Assembly: GCA_026008535.1 (NCBI GenBank)
Contig: BRKX01000003.1
Span: 23,116,001-23,180,000, forward strand
Direction: 5' to 3'
DNA: 64,000 nucleotides
Source of the DNA: Perilla frutescens
Lineage: Eukaryota > Streptophyta > Magnoliopsida > Lamiales > Lamiaceae
The notes under the pieces are model-generated. The model searched no databases. It saw nothing but the letters and a program-made list of their open reading frames with translations, and had not been told where the DNA came from. Made by a program: the position numbers and the translations under genes. This document shows positions 1-10,762 of the stretch, piece by piece (the first letter of the stretch is position 1; every line of letters starts with the position of its first letter).

Positions 1-801
1 TAAATGTTCTTTAATTGGCGTCTCAAACATATGCATCCACCAACTTTGCAAGACGACCATTTATCATTAATTCTCGCTCATCAAAAGTTCTTTCGATCTT
101 GCCTATAATATATATATTAAAATAAAATATGTTAATAAGCATCAATAGTGGAATAAAATGAAATACAATTGTATCAATTTTTAAAAAATATATTTATCAA
201 ATGCCATGATTTCATCCAATTGTGTGGGGTTCATTAGCATAATGCAACAACGAAAATCAAACATAGAAAAGTCAGTTCATCACGATTATGGACCATTCTG
301 GTATCAGATGAAGAATAGAAATTAAACACACATGGTATTGTTTTGTAGCGCATCATATTGTTTTTCACTTAGAAATACAAAAATATATACAATTCACCTT
401 CTTTGAAGTCCGTATTTATGTGTTGAAGGTATTTTTTGTGAATTCTCCCATAGATCTAGTCGCCTTGGCGATCATTAAAAACTAACCCATAAGCTGAATT
501 ATTCGACTTGAATCTTCCATATCCGGGTTGTTCATATGCACAAATAACCCGCAGCTTCAAAATCTAATATGCCCTAGAAAGGGCCCGTCTCTTGAATGTC
601 TATAGATAAAAAAAATACGCTGTGATTTATACTTCAAATCTATGTAATATATATATATGTAATATACTTGTGTTTGAAGGAAGACTTTTAATTATTGAAA
701 AGATAAATTGTTTTATTAGAAATCATAAAACTAAATTGATCGGATTATTGTATACATAGGTGATTGACTCTAATTAGTCTAATACAACATTATATGGAAA
801 T
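1..801. other. AT-rich DNA, no gene seen
   Basis: No open frame of useful length and no recognisable protein, RNA gene or element end was found on either strand. The stretch is AT-rich with short TA runs near 650. It ends at the target-site copy of the LTR element that follows. Confidence 0.6.
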
Positions 802-806
802 GTCTA

Positions 807-1085
807 TGATAGAGTAAATGTGATTAACACAGGAAATGCGAACTATATATTAAAAAGAACTCTTCAAACTAAGGCCTATGGTAGAAATATCGTCCCAAAT
901 CTCTACGGTAGAAAATACCATCCCAAATCCCAAGTTCTCTCCCCTCTTGCTCCAGATAATAACACCTATAAATAATACTTGCAAACCCTTGCATAAATGA
1001 GTGAGATCCAAACGAAAGTAAATAATCAAAACTAATTTAAATAACTAGAATGTAAATAAAAGATAATGATCGCTGCTCTCTATTA
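807..1085 (-). repeat. LTR of miniature element (3' LTR in element orientation)
   Basis: This is the left copy of the direct repeat. It aligns along its length with 1639-1933 and is about 16 bp shorter. It contains two short self-complementary blocks around the words GGTAGAAAT and ACCGTC. The terminal CTCTATTA differs from the expected CTCTATCA by one base. Confidence 0.85.
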
Positions 1086-1089
1086 ACTG

Positions 1090-1617
1090 CTCCCCCGGTG
1101 GAAACAGCCTTGTCGTCAAGGCTAAAGTCAAGAGATTAGTCCAACGAAAAGTAGCAATGTAGTTCTCTAGAGTCCCTACCTATTTTGTAGCGTCCAACGT
1201 CTCGTAACCATTAATTGTTGAGCTCTCCCCAAAATGAAGCAGGAGCTTGCAGGTAAAACTAGCCGAAGTCAACATCAGGCAGCGGCATAATAAGAGTTGT
1301 ACCCAAGACATGGCTGGGCCCAACATGGCAATGAAAGAGAGCTTCAAGTGCTACTCTAATGGTGTTTCATGAATGAGAAAATATTGATCGGCACGTGCGA
1401 GCCATCCTAGGGCATCAATATCGTCAAAACTAGGAGATCCATCTTCTGAAGAACCTGAAGATGAGCGGTCATATATGTCCTAGATTCAGGGCTTTATTGA
1501 AGCTTGGTGTGCTCAAAAGTTCTGTAGAGTAGCAGAAAGTTCTTCAACCACCTTCTCTAATCTTTCCAGGTGTTGTTCGGTGCTCAGACGTTGTTCGATG
1601 CTCTGGGTATTCACCAT
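1090..1617 (-). pseudogene. Gag fragment of a Ty3/gypsy-type element
   Basis: On the minus strand an ATG at 1617 opens a frame beginning MVNTQSIEQRL, followed by a heptad-like glutamate- and leucine-rich stretch. After a stop, a second block reads DDIDALGWLARADQYF and then IAMLGPAMSWVQ. These match the W-x-x-R-A-x-Q-Y-F and GPA-x-x-W signatures at the start of the plant retrotransposon gag (Retrotrans_gag) domain. The frame is broken by several stops, and neither a zinc knuckle nor any pol domain is present. It cannot make a working capsid protein; at most the RNA is packaged by proteins supplied in trans. Confidence 0.75.
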
Positions 1618-1638
1618 TGTCAGTAGGTCGGACCAATT

Positions 1639-1933
1639 TGATAGAGTAAAGGTGATTACCACAGGAAATACGAACTACATATTAAAAAGAACTCTTCAAA
1701 CTGAGGCCTACGGTAGAAATACCGTCTCAAATCTCTACGGTAGAAAATACCGTCCCAAATTCCAAGTTCTCTCCTCTCTTGCTCCAGATAATAACACCTA
1801 TAAATAATACTTGCAAACCCTAACTCTAATGCCCATGCATAAGTGGGTCAGACACAAACAAAAGTAAATAATCAAAACTAATTTAAATACAATTAGAATA
1901 TAAAGTAAAGATAATTATCGCTGGTCTCTATCA
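1639..1933 (-). repeat. LTR of miniature element (5' LTR in element orientation)
   Basis: This is the right copy of the direct repeat. It begins TGATAGAG and ends CTCTATCA on the plus strand, followed at once by the target-site copy GTCTA. It has small indels relative to 807-1085, including about 18 bp near its outer third. Confidence 0.86.
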
Positions 1934-2278
1934 GTCTAACACACACACATATATATATACACCATAAGTAATAGTGCACCACAATATTACGGTGATATCT
2001 ATATAATTATATACGTCATGATTAGTAGTGCAATGCATATTATTATAGATTCGCAACATATAATATTTTTTATTTATGAAAATATTAATTATTTACTCAT
2101 AAAATTGTGCTCCTCATTTCCATGGTTGATTGATTGTCAAAATTTTAGTACGCAATGTTATGTGAATTTTAAACTTTTGTTTTACATAATCGTACTTATA
2201 TATGGATATGTCATATGTGGAGTGTATCTATACATGAGATAGAATTTACCGGTAATAATCTAGCCGTTTAGCATCACA

Positions 2279-2395
2279 TTTTTTTTTAACTCACACATCC
2301 GACCTGTAGTATTGAGGAGATTTGAATCCGTGACCTTTGGTCTCCAAGCAATCTCACTCCACCACTAAGTCATCCCCATCGGGACTCCTCAAAAA
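2279..2395 (-). mobile_element. tRNA-derived SINE
   Basis: On the minus strand an A-box-like sequence (GACTTAGTGGTGG, about 2358-2371) is followed by a B-box-like sequence (GGATTCAAATC, about 2319-2331). These are spaced as in a tRNA-derived RNA polymerase III promoter. The sequence then runs to an A-tract (T-run at 2279-2287 on the plus strand), as expected for a SINE 3' tail. Target-site copies could not be assigned. It resembles widespread plant SINEs of this organisation. Confidence 0.6.
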
Positions 2396-5296
2396 GTAAT
2401 GTTTAACATTTAACAGTATTGAAATAAATAATTGATTATTAGTTATTTCATATAAGACTTCTCAATTAATGCATATTTACACACGAAAAAAGGAACAAAA
2501 ATTAGCTGCTTAAATGCCAACAACATGCAGTCCTAAAAAGGTTTTTCTTGACATGAGCTAAAAGTTGACGGCCATCTATATATATATTAAGGCAAAATTG
2601 CAGGAGCAAAAGTGTAAATAAAAAAATATCAGCAATAAATAGTATATAAAAAATTGATGCCCAATTTGTCATATTGAACTGCATAGCATATTTTGTAGCC
2701 GAACTTTAGGTCAGATGCGACAGACCGGTTGTTCGATTCCTAAAGCTGGAAAGCGCTTGTTCTTGATGTCTTTTGTAGTGTTCTTTTTTTTTTTTTGTCT
2801 AATCTATCTCCCTCTTTCCCCCATTTATCATCATAATATTCATTTTCATTTTAATTTGTTCCCTCATTCTATCACCGTATTTTTAATTTTATTTTTTTCA
2901 TATAAGGCAATTCGAGCGCTAAATGAGTGAGATTTTTTTTCAAATTTAAATTGTTTTATGTGATTTTTTTTTTCCTAATATTTTTCTCTCATTTTATCAT
3001 CATTTTTTTTTGTATTTTAAGGCAGTTTGTTTGGATTATTTGAAAAAGATGGAAGATGAGATTTTCATTATTCTTGAATTGAGTTGGGCAAATATAGAAA
3101 TGTATATATATTGATTGGCAATATTAATTATGTAATGCTATAATTGATGCGTGCATTATTATATTTACATAAATTTCTAATTACTTTCTACGTGCTTTTA
3201 ACATTTTATTTTATTAAATTATTTTTATTCAAGATAAATACACGCGGTTTAATAATTTGATTTACAAAATTTATCATAATAAGCTATGGAAGTTCAATTT
3301 CTAACTTTTATATTTATATATACTAAGACCTATTCCAAATTTTATTATAAATGCTCTCGATTCATATATTATATGATTGCACTAATATTTGTAAGTTGTA
3401 AAAAGTTTCTTTAGACATGAATATTTTAATTCTATTTGAATCTATCTAATGATCGTGTTTTGTAAATTTTGATAATTTATATTGTGATCGATCAAGTGAA
3501 AAATTTTGTGGCCAAATAAACTCTATGTGCAATCATAACATTTTCTTGTGTAAATTTTATTTTCATCTCATTACATAAATGTCACCGTTTATATTTTTTG
3601 TTAAAATAATATAAACATTCACTTCTAACTAACCAAAATATAAAAGTATATAGACCGATTCAAATCACAATTGCATAAAAAAATTCGTGCATCGCACGGT
3701 TTTGTCTGTTGGATTTTGTGGATATTTTTGTTATTCGATAATTATATTAAATGTTTTGGTGCAAATTTTGACTCTATAATTACAAACCACGCGGGCTTAA
3801 TTTTTTTGTGCCATTTTTTATATAACATGCTTATTATTTACTCCAAGGTGATATTAAATTATTAATTTTTTTAAATAATTATAATAATTATTGTTTATAT
3901 ATGAAAATAAAGTTTAGTTTTTTAATATTTTTAAACTCTTTATACTTTTGTTTCACACACCTATGTGTGTATTGCAAATATATATATATATATATATATA
4001 ATTAATTATTATGATTGTGTTTTGCTTTTAATTTTTTAATCGATAAAATAAAATAATACCCATATCACGTGGAGACATACTAGTTAATTAATAAGTGCAA
4101 AACCGCGGGTTGAATTCTTGGTAGATTATTTATTTTAATCAGTTAATTGAAAAGTGTAGGTTAAGAGAATTAGAAGCAGTTGTTTGGAGCATTAACCCCA
4201 CTTCTTCCTTAAATCTAATTATTACTACACATTGTTTTGCTGTTGCAAAAAAAAAAAAAAAGAAAGAAAGAAAGAAACGGAATTATCTTTGCCAAAAACA
4301 AAAGTTTATAATTTTTTTTTGAACCTAACAAAAGTTTATAATTAATATGGCATGTAATCTATATTCCTCATAAATTTTTGCAGGTTTACAATTCACGGAA
4401 GATTTTATATGCGGCCTTGTTATGTAATAACTAGCATAGATAAACAATACTATAATTTTGCAAATCAAGTTTTCATTATCATCTAAAATAATAAATCTTA
4501 AACAATCGAGGATAAACATGCTTAATAAGCCGTGTTTTTGTATCGACAACGATACGGACGCGATAAATCTAAATAATAATCTACTATATATTATCCTATC
4601 GTGTTCGTGTTAATTTTTTTTTTTTTTGAAAAAGTGTTCGTGTTAATAATTGTGTATGCTAATGTATATGATTGATTTCATTCGGTCGATATAGAATCTA
4701 TAAACGTAGAGATCATAAAATGAGATCTCATAATTGAGTTAGCAATAGCATATATTAATGAATAGGAATCCTATGCATGGAGATATTTAAGGTTGCAAGA
4801 GAAAAAAGGAATGATTAGAAAACATTAGACACGCACACATGGGAGTTGCGAGGAATCCTATGCAGTAGAAGATTCCATAATTGGGAGCAACCACCTAATA
4901 TTTTATTTTATTTTATTTTAAATTACTCATCACCCCCATTTAATTCGCTTCACACTTTTTTTTTTATCTACCCTTTTTCCCAATTCCCTCCCCTTTTTGA
5001 ATTCTTTAGGTTCTGTTTGGGCTCATTTTGGGAAAGCACAACTAAGACATGAATGAAAATGTTCAAAATATCTTAGCTTTTTTAGATAAACAATATTGGT
5101 TATATTTATTATTAGATTTGGGAAATGTTGCTATTATGATCTACCAAGTCATGTGTTGGGAGGGAGGGGGCTTTTATTTATATATTTTTTTCCTACAGAG
5201 TTGGATTCTTGTCCTGTGAAATGAGATATGTAATGGAGTTTTATGATTTATATTATACCGAATTTAAATTTTAGGGTTTATAAGTTGAATATTGTA
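2396..5296. other. AT-rich intergenic DNA
   Basis: There is no supported gene. Short open frames rich in Phe, Ile and Tyr follow base composition and match nothing I recognise. The stretch holds poly-T tracts (2787-2797, 2935-2975), a TA microsatellite near 3978-4001 and a short A-tract with GAAA units near 4245-4277. Confidence 0.6.
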
Positions 5297-5595
5297 TACT
5301 CTCCCGTTTCATTTTGATTGTTGCTTTAGTTTTTTTAATCTAGAAATAACAATTAATTTTATAGACTAATATACTCATTTCTCATATATGACATAAGATC
5401 TTAATCATTTATATTTTCCTAAAAGACAATATTTTCTTTCTCCATATATTTAGGGTTTGGATATGGTTAAAAGTTTTAGGGCTTGAGATATGGTTAAAAT
5501 TGAAAAAGAGTGTGTGAAAATACATAAAACAACAAACATTTTGACACAAAATAAAAAATAAAATAATACAACAATCATAATGAAACGGGGGAGTA
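5297..5595. mobile_element. Stowaway-like MITE (Tc1/Mariner type)
   Basis: The left end reads CTCTCCCGTTTCATTTTGAT and the right end is its near inverse, ending ATGAAACGGGGGAG. Both are flanked by the dinucleotide TA (5297-5298 and 5594-5595). The CTCCC-type termini, TA duplication, about 295-bp length and AT-rich non-coding interior fit plant Stowaway MITEs, which are moved in trans by Mariner-like transposases. The minus-strand open frame inside it is incidental. Confidence 0.85.
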
Positions 5596-6059
5596 TCTTT
5601 TATTCTTATAGCATCATCACACGCTAAAAACATGATAGGTGAAGATAGATAGATAGATAATACAATAGTGAGCAAGTGCTTTGGACCAAATTTTAACAAT
5701 ATCAAATTAAATAAAAACAACTATGTATATTACCCACCATCAAATTAATTAAATGAAACTTCCAAATTTGTAAACTAAACAACCCTTGCATTGCTTCTAA
5801 AGGCAGAAGTGAATCGAGCAAGTCAAATCAAATTTAAACATTATTTAAATTGAATCGCGCACAAATCAACCCTTAATAAATGATATTTTCATATAATTAA
5901 TCAACCTTCTCCCGAGTAGGTCGAACTTGAGTTAAACCAAGATCATGCCATTAAAAAAATATAAGACTTGTATGTTAGCTCAACGAATTGGAGTTGAAGA
6001 ATGACGTATTAATCTATATAAATATAAATGAAGCATGGAATAAAGAGAGAATGAGCTCA
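5596..6059. other. AT-rich intergenic DNA
   Basis: No gene, RNA or element boundary was recognised. The stretch is AT-rich with short GATA repeats near 5645-5660. Confidence 0.5.
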
Positions 6060-6430
6060 AAATTTGAAGCCAAACATCCCCTTATATTAACGGGAAAAAA
6101 TTGAATGAGCCCCATTACGGCCCACAAATCGAGTTGAGAAAGGCCCATTCACCTCCTCGTGTGGGGCCCTCCTTCGTTAAAAATTGAAAACTGCCCGGAC
6201 TGCCCGAGAAAATGGGCGGGAAAAGGGTGAAAATTTGGAGTTGGCGCCAAATGTATGATGTATAGCCCGCAAAAAGCGGTGATTCCTCTTCTCTATGAAG
6301 AGTCTCTTTCTCCAACGTGATATGCTGGCCGTTGGATTTTACCGATGGCTACTTGACTGTGTACCTACACTCCATCCAATCACAATCTCTCTATTATCTA
6401 TCTTATCAAACACACAATTTCATTTCATTC
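6060..6430. promoter_or_regulatory. Promoter-like island with E2F-like palindrome and GGCCCA boxes
   Basis: This island is richer in GC than its surroundings. It carries several GGCCCA/TGGGCC-type words (6118-6123, 6143-6148), the palindrome TTGGCGCCAA at 6241-6250 and a CCAATCACAATC block near 6376. In plants, GGCCCA (site II) elements and E2F sites of the TTTGGCGC kind mark promoters of growth and S-phase genes. No plausible coding sequence follows on either strand, so this may be a promoter remnant or a captured fragment. Function is inference only. Confidence 0.35.
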
Positions 6431-6574
6431 AATAATGGGATATGTACTTCCTTCCTTCCAAAAAAATTAAAAAAGCCTATATGTTTATAATAGTTATTGT
6501 AACATGCATCGTATATCTGTTTTTCTATGTTTCCTTTTAACTTAAATTGAGAAATTGGAAGTTAATTTTAAAAA

Positions 6575-7375
6575 GAGGTGTTCTACTATACATATGGTGT
6601 ATGGGTTTGGGACAATTAAAGTGGCCCAAGCCAATAAGGCTTAACATCAAAAAAATAAAATAACACATCTCCGGCACGTGGGATACGAGTGCCAGAAAAT
6701 AAATTTGTATGATTTTTTTTCTCAATTTTTTATTATTTTTCTTTTTGCGATTTTTCTTCCACACCCCCTCCCCCAAATTGTAAATCCCAAAATATAATTA
6801 GTGAACCCTAAAATTGAAATGAGTTAATTTAATTTTTTGAAATAAATATAAATATATACCCTAAAATTGATTTAATGAATCCGAAAATTAAAGTGAATGC
6901 TTTTTTTTTAAAAAAAATTTGGTGACTCACGCGATGCACTCACCCGACGATAACACGTGCCTCATGCATTGCGCTCGACAATTAATTTAATTTTTTTGAA
7001 ATAAATATAACTTTCATTGAGATTAATAAACCTAAAAAAAACATAAATCCTAAAAAACACAACAAAACCCCCTAAAAAAACTCTAAAAAAACCATGAACC
7101 CTAAAAAAATCATGAACCCTAAAATTCATGAACCTAAAGAAATCCTAAAACCTAAATTCCTAAACTCTAAACATTAATTGGAATTGAAAACGCACAATTT
7201 GAACTACATAAACTCATATAAGATAAATAGTAGACCAGTTACTTTTTAATGATACAAAGTAATACTTTTTGAATTTTAAGTAATATTTTTTAGTGTTATG
7301 ATTATATTGATTTTTACTAGTTATTTTGTTTTTTGACGGGTCAATGCGGATCCCGTCTGATGGATGTATTTTTAT
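6575..7375 (+). repeat. Left arm with telomere-like CCCTAAA runs
   Basis: The inner half (about 7030-7175) is a degenerate array of CCTAAAAAA, CCCTAAAAAA and AACCCTAAA words, resembling a decayed plant telomere repeat (CCCTAAA) with extra A residues. The arm pairs with 8165-8895 and also matches 18420-19145 in the same orientation. Confidence 0.65.
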
Positions 7376-7611
7376 TTTTATAAATATTATTAATCATAAA
7401 TATATAATATTTGAGAATATTAATTAAAATAATCTAGTATTAAATAAATGATGTAATATAATTATATTTTATAATAAACATATAATAATAAAAATTATAA
7501 TAGTTATTTAAATAAATAAAGAATATTATAATTATTTAATCTAGAAATTAAAATTCAATCAAAATAGATTTCGTGTGTGTGTGTATTATTTCTAAATTAT
7601 AATATAAACAT

Positions 7612-7790
7612 TCACTAGCTCACATTGTTTCAGGGTCACGGCTTAAAGCCTTGCCATCCCAGATGTCTGGATTCAAATCCCGCCCACACGGGATTTCATT
7701 GAATTAACCTGGCTCCGCGCGTTCACACGGGATTTCGTTAAATTAATTCAGCGCCCACCAGTCCTTGCGTGGCTCCACGGCTTGGGATAT
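7612..7790 (+). mobile_element. Possible SINE fragment
   Basis: A B-box-like word (GGATTCAAATCCCGCC, about 7669-7684) follows a GGTCACGGCTTAAAGCC stretch that could be a degenerate A-box region. Two direct copies of CACACGGGATTTC lie at about 7686 and 7723. It sits in the centre of the long-arm element. The assignment is weak because no tail or target duplication is visible. Confidence 0.3.
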
Positions 7791-8164
7791 CAAATTTCTT
7801 GAAAAAGTCAAGAACTCTGATGTCAACTCTTGTAGACGAAAGCTATAACTTAAATAAAACCAAAAAACATAGCTTTATAAACTCTAGCATGATTGTACTG
7901 AATAACATGAGTAATTCACTTAATCAAAATCAACCATCCCTAATTAACGTAGAATATTAAGCCTTATATAGACAACAATCAAACCCTAATATAATATAAA
8001 TTACATAATAACCCCTAACTTGCAACAAAAGCAACTATCAAAATTAACCAAATTCGAAATATAATAGAGATAACTATCCTACTTTTGGAATTAAAGACAA
8101 CAAAATATAATAAAATAAATAACTTAAATAAGGCCAAGTCTACAGTACATTATTCAGGTCCAAT

Positions 8165-8895
8165 AAGGCCCATACATCTATCAGACAGATCGGGATTAAT
8201 ACGGGTCAAGCCGTAAAAATAAATGACAAAAAGCAGTTTCAATTCTAACACTAAAAAATATCAATTAAAGTTTTGTCATGGTTCATGATTTTTTAGCGTT
8301 TTTTTAGCTTTTTTAGGATTTTTTGTTGTGTCTTTTAGGGTTCAAGATTTTTTTAGGTTTACTAATCTCAATTAGGGATTAGAGTTATTTCAAAAAAATT
8401 AAATTCATTTATTTTTATTTTAGGGTTGACTAATTCCATTTAGGGTATATTATTTATTTCAAAATTAGGTTTTTTTATTTTCAATTACTATTTATATTTT
8501 TTTCGAAAAAAATTAAATTAATTATCGATCGCAATACACGAACCCACACGTTAGTGTCGGGCTAGTGCATTGCACGAGTCGCCGAATTTCAAATAAAAAA
8601 AATTCATTCACTTTAATTGTAGGGTTCATTAAATCAATTTCAGGGTATATATTTATATTTATTTTTAAAAAATTAAATTAATTCATTTCAATTTTAGGGT
8701 TCACTTATTGTATTTTAGGGTATATAATTTTGGGGAAAAAAATAAAAAAAAAATCAGAAAAAAATTGAAAAAAAAAAAATTCTGTCGCGTAGGGTGTACG
8801 CGCCTACAATTGTTTTATTACTGATATCTGTTATTAATTAGGACTGGACCAGTGTGATAGGTCCAGACCTATACACCACATGCACAACAGAGTGT
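8165..8895 (-). repeat. Right arm of the long-arm element
   Basis: This is the diverged inverse of 6575-7375. Its TTTAGGG-containing words (8270-8400 and 8690-8720) are the complement of the CCCTAAA words in the left arm. The two arms could form a long hairpin in RNA. Confidence 0.62.
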
Positions 8896-9960
8896 CTCCT
8901 TAAATAAAAGATGTAAATGAATCTTCTTGCAATCTCATCGCCATCACCTCCATTTCCTCCCATCATATTCACATATTTAATCAAAATTTTCTGTATGCAA
9001 AAATATCACAAAATTAAATTTTATGCAGATATCTGATGAGATGTAATTAACTACTAAGGGAAGTTCTATAGAGTAAAAGTACCTCTAACACACGGCCGGA
9101 CATATGATATTCATGTTTGATATTTAATTTGATTATATATTCTATTTATATTGAATTCTATTAGTATTAGGATATTTATGGGATGTTTGGTTTTATTTTC
9201 AATATCAATTTTTAGTTTTCAATTATGAGGTCATGTATTGATTTTGAAAAAAATTAATTATTTTATTATGATGAATGATTTAATGTTTAGAGTCATATGT
9301 TTGGAAAATAGAAATATATATATTTATTTGATTATATTTTCAATTTGAATATGAGGTTGTGATAAAAAGATAAATATTTTTGTGGTTATGATAAATTGAT
9401 GAATATTTAATTAATGGATTTCACCGTCATGATATATTTATGATTGAATATGTTATATAGGGTTGAAAAAAGTAAAAATTGGAATTAAAAATGAGTAAAA
9501 CAAATGTGTTTTCGGGATTTTGAAAAATAAAAGTGAGAAATTTTTATTTGGAAATAAAAATAAAAAAAGGCCTTACTTTCTTGTTCTCTAAATTTCTTGT
9601 ATTTTATAAATATATTTGTCTAGCTTATTATTAAGGGAGTTGAATTTAATATAAAATTGTGATTTGTGTTTTAATGCAATATTTGATATTCTTGCGAAAA
9701 TATAGGAAGTGTGCTTCTTTCTTGCGTTCTTCTTGTCGATATCAAGATTAGATTATATTAATATTTTATATTTATTTAATATTTAATTTGGATTTATACG
9801 GTATTAGGACATTTACTTTTGTGTTTTCTAAGTTTCTTTTGTGTTATAAATAGATAGGTCTAGATTGTTATTAGAGGATTTGTATTTGATATAAAATTAT
9901 GGTTTGTGTTTTAGTGTAATCTTCAGCATTCATGCAAGAATCATTGAATTGTGCTTCGTT
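8896..9960. other. AT-rich DNA with duplicated LTR-like segments
   Basis: No gene was seen. Segments near 9575-9735 and 9820-9965 are diverged direct copies. Each has a TATAAAT-type box followed by a TCTAG word, then a GATATAAAATT...GTTTGTGTTTTA stretch and a TTGTGCTTC-like end, as in a decayed LTR promoter and tail. About 9183-9510 may be a small inverted-repeat element: ATGTTTGGTTTTATTTT at left pairs with a similar inverse near 9490-9510. Confidence 0.4.
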
Positions 9961-10042
9961 AAAAAATTAACGGATTATATACGATTCTATCTAAAAAGTC
10001 AACGGATTGTACACGATTCTATCTAAAAAATCAACGGATTGT
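9961..10042. repeat. Short tandem repeat, about 38-bp unit, two to three copies
   Basis: The unit contains AAAATCAACGGATTGTACA followed by CGATTCTATCT. It occurs at about 9963, 10000 and (truncated) 10028. It lies just upstream of the CACTA element. Confidence 0.7.
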
Positions 10043-10194
10043 ACAACCAGTGCATTATCCGTGCGGTGCACGACGAACATTATGTTGCAACTAATTTTAA
10101 CAATCACTATTTATTCGTAAATATTATATACAATTTTTTTAATCTAAGTATATTACATATATCATTACAAAAAAAGCGGACTTTGGGGACAGAT

Positions 10195-10585
10195 TTTTTT
10201 CCATCGCTATATCATGGAATTCCATCGCTAAACAAGGATAACGATGGACACCGGCCGTCGCCGATAATCTCGTCATTAATTTGGACTAACGACGGATTCT
10301 GTATCCGTCGTTAGTCTAACGATGTACTACCGACGGCCCGTCTATCGCCGTTATGTGTCGTCGCCAGTTGGTCGGCCGGCGGGGGGTGATGCTTTACCGA
10401 CGGACTGGCGACGAGTAGGGCCTTCGCTACTAGCGACGGAAATGAATCCATCGTTAAGCTGCCGACTAACGGTCCGCCGCTAGTAGCGACGGACTACGAT
10501 CCATCGTTAATTTCCTCGGCTAATGATCCGTCGTAAGTCCGTCGCTAGTAGTGACGGACTACGATCTGTCGTTAGTTCTTTTTTT
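10195..10585. repeat. Left subterminal repeats of the CACTA element
   Basis: The block holds many direct and inverted copies of a roughly 10-bp word, TAGCGACGGA/TCCGTCGTTA. In En/Spm, subterminal words of this kind bind the TnpA-type protein. The left block is GC-richer than its surroundings and has more variants (GTAGCGACGG, CTAACGACGG). Confidence 0.8.
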
Positions 10586-10762
10586 TAAAATTTTTTTATT
10601 TTATTTTTAATTCCTCAAATTAATAAAAATGTAATATTATAAAAGAAATAATAATAATAATATTACAAATATAATATATTAAATATTCAAATTCAAATAT
10701 ATTCAATTACATTAAAATTAAAATCTAATTATTCTAAAAAACAATAGTACTGTCACTGGTAA

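Larger units (their letters stand above)
802..1938 (-). mobile_element. Miniature Ty3/gypsy-type LTR element with gag remnant
   Basis: Two direct repeats of 279 and 295 bp (807-1085 and 1639-1933) each begin TGATAGAG and end with CTCTATCA or the variant CTCTATTA, so the LTR tips form an 8-bp inverted repeat. The 5-bp sequence GTCTA lies immediately outside both ends (802-806 and 1934-1938), a target-site duplication. Read on the minus strand, a purine tract (GGGGGAGCAG) abuts the 3' LTR, and a TGG-starting primer-site candidate (TTGGTCCGACC) lies just inside the 5' LTR. The whole internal part is only about 550 bp and carries a gag-like fragment. This is a structurally complete but non-autonomous element. 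The boundaries are read directly; the clade is inferred from the gag fragment. Confidence 0.88.
6575..8895. mobile_element. Long-arm terminal-inverted-repeat element
   Basis: The left arm (about 6575-7375) and right arm (about 8165-8895) are diverged reverse complements. The outer words CATATGGTGTATGGGT and the complement of ACCTATACACCACATG pair, and so do the inner words GACGGGTCAA...CTGATGGATGTAT and their partners near 8175-8215. Arms of 700-800 bp with a non-coding centre suggest a foldback or MULE-type non-autonomous element. I found no clean target-site duplication, and the exact ends are uncertain by about 20 bp. Confidence 0.65.

Noticed and set aside
2700..2760. tRNA-like T-arm (GGTTGTTCGATTCC) near 2730
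   Set aside because: No matching acceptor, D or anticodon stem could be built around it, so it is not called a tRNA gene.
2018..5720. Short open frames of 60-100 codons in AT-rich DNA
   Set aside because: Composition-driven (Phe, Ile, Tyr, Leu), no motifs, no splice context and no similarity to known families.
6537..6776. Minus-strand open frame at the left end of the long-arm element as a gene
   Set aside because: It is a Lys/Asn-rich and hydrophobic mixture from A/T tracts in a repeat arm, and is not open in the partner arm.
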